This document shows positions 56,942 through 56,982 of a DNA stretch of 56,982 nucleotides, piece by piece. The DNA comes from JAEDHM01 sp964368645 (lineage in GTDB: Bacteria > Bacillota > Clostridia > Christensenellales > CAG-1252): positions 1-56,982 of the forward strand of contig CAYJBY010000019.1 of the NCBI GenBank assembly GCA_964368645.1, given 5' to 3'. Below the pieces are notes generated by a model that was not told the origin of the DNA, searched no databases, and saw only the letters and a list, made by a program, of their open reading frames with translations. How positions within the stretch are numbered: position 1 is the first letter of the stretch; each line of letters starts with the position of its first letter. The translations under genes were made by a program, and so were the position numbers.

Positions 56942-56982
56942 GTGTCCGGCAGCGCCATATCCTCCCAGGTCGTGTCCAACCA
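56942..56982 (-). rRNA. rrf: 5S ribosomal RNA, 3' end only
   Basis: Read on the minus strand the last 41 bases include CCTGGGAGGATATGGCGCTG followed by CCGGAC, which is the 3' part of bacterial 5S rRNA (usual form CCTGGGAGAGTAGG-CGCTGCCGG). A terminator follows at once. The rest of the gene, and probably an rRNA operon, lies beyond the right edge. Confidence 0.85.

Noticed and set aside
1..56982. tRNA genes, CRISPR arrays, insertion sequences or prophage
   Set aside because: No T-loop consensus in an intergenic region, no regularly spaced identical repeats and no transposase, integrase or phage structural protein was found by reading both strands.

Overview
The window looks like a piece of an uncultured, strictly anaerobic Bacillota (Clostridia-type) chromosome. 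Pointers are an oxygen-sensitive class III ribonucleotide reductase with its radical-SAM activase, an anaerobic sulfatase-maturating enzyme, consensus SD sequences (GGAGG), sigma-A promoters of the TTGACT-N17/18-TATAAT kind, and a cobalamin riboswitch feeding an ECF-type vitamin transporter. Two runs of exactly 100 N (7601-7700 and 12022-12121) are scaffold gaps, so this is a draft assembly. Both interrupt genes.

Layout from left to right. 1-5785 (minus): a V/A-type ATPase operon, order H-I-K-E-C-F-A, cut by the left edge; its c-ring subunit carries every Na+ ligand known from Enterococcus hirae NtpK. rpiB lies just upstream. 7062-9536: a membrane-anchored Lys/Glu/Ala coiled-coil protein ending in two DUF1508 repeats. 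9673-14520 (minus): a four-gene desulfation operon: anaerobic sulfatase maturase, GPH sugar symporter, Cys-type sulfatase without signal peptide, and TauE/SafE anion exporter. A divergent MerR/GyrI-type regulator (14942-15757) shares an intergenic region that holds a textbook MerR-type promoter (20-bp spacer filled by a palindrome). 15904-19639: esterase, membrane metallophosphoesterase, lipoprotein. 20441-21902: cobalamin riboswitch, DUF4430 lipoprotein, ECF substrate-binding subunit. 22121-25691: divergent FGGY sugar kinase and GPH symporter. 25830-26831: ECF sigma factor and membrane anti-sigma factor.

26962-31297 (minus): asnS-asnA-mscL-small membrane protein-ilvE. 31456-33115: metallophosphoesterase and mntP. 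33177-37317: nrdD (with a fused glutaredoxin-like domain), a thioredoxin reductase and an nrdG-type activase. 37764-40708: condensation-fold acyltransferase, membrane protein, GtrA protein. 40796-47134 (minus): a full eight-gene F-type ATPase operon (atpBEFHAGDC) followed by trmB; its delta and epsilon subunits are reduced to about 73 and 87 residues. The genome therefore has both a predicted Na+ V-type ATPase and an F-type ATPase within 50 kb.

47694-48894: a membrane protein gene split by a frameshift at an A8 tract. 49263-53830 (minus): unknown protein, hemolysin III-like protein, four-motif ferredoxin, Mrp Fe-S carrier, macro-domain protein, DUF2804 protein. 53959-55527 (plus): sfsA and a chloramphenicol-acetyltransferase-like protein. 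55631-56323 (minus): a DUF2798 membrane protein preceded by a structured leader with its own terminator. The right edge holds degenerate repeats, a terminator and the 3' end of a 5S rRNA gene on the minus strand. No tRNA, CRISPR array, transposase or phage gene was seen.
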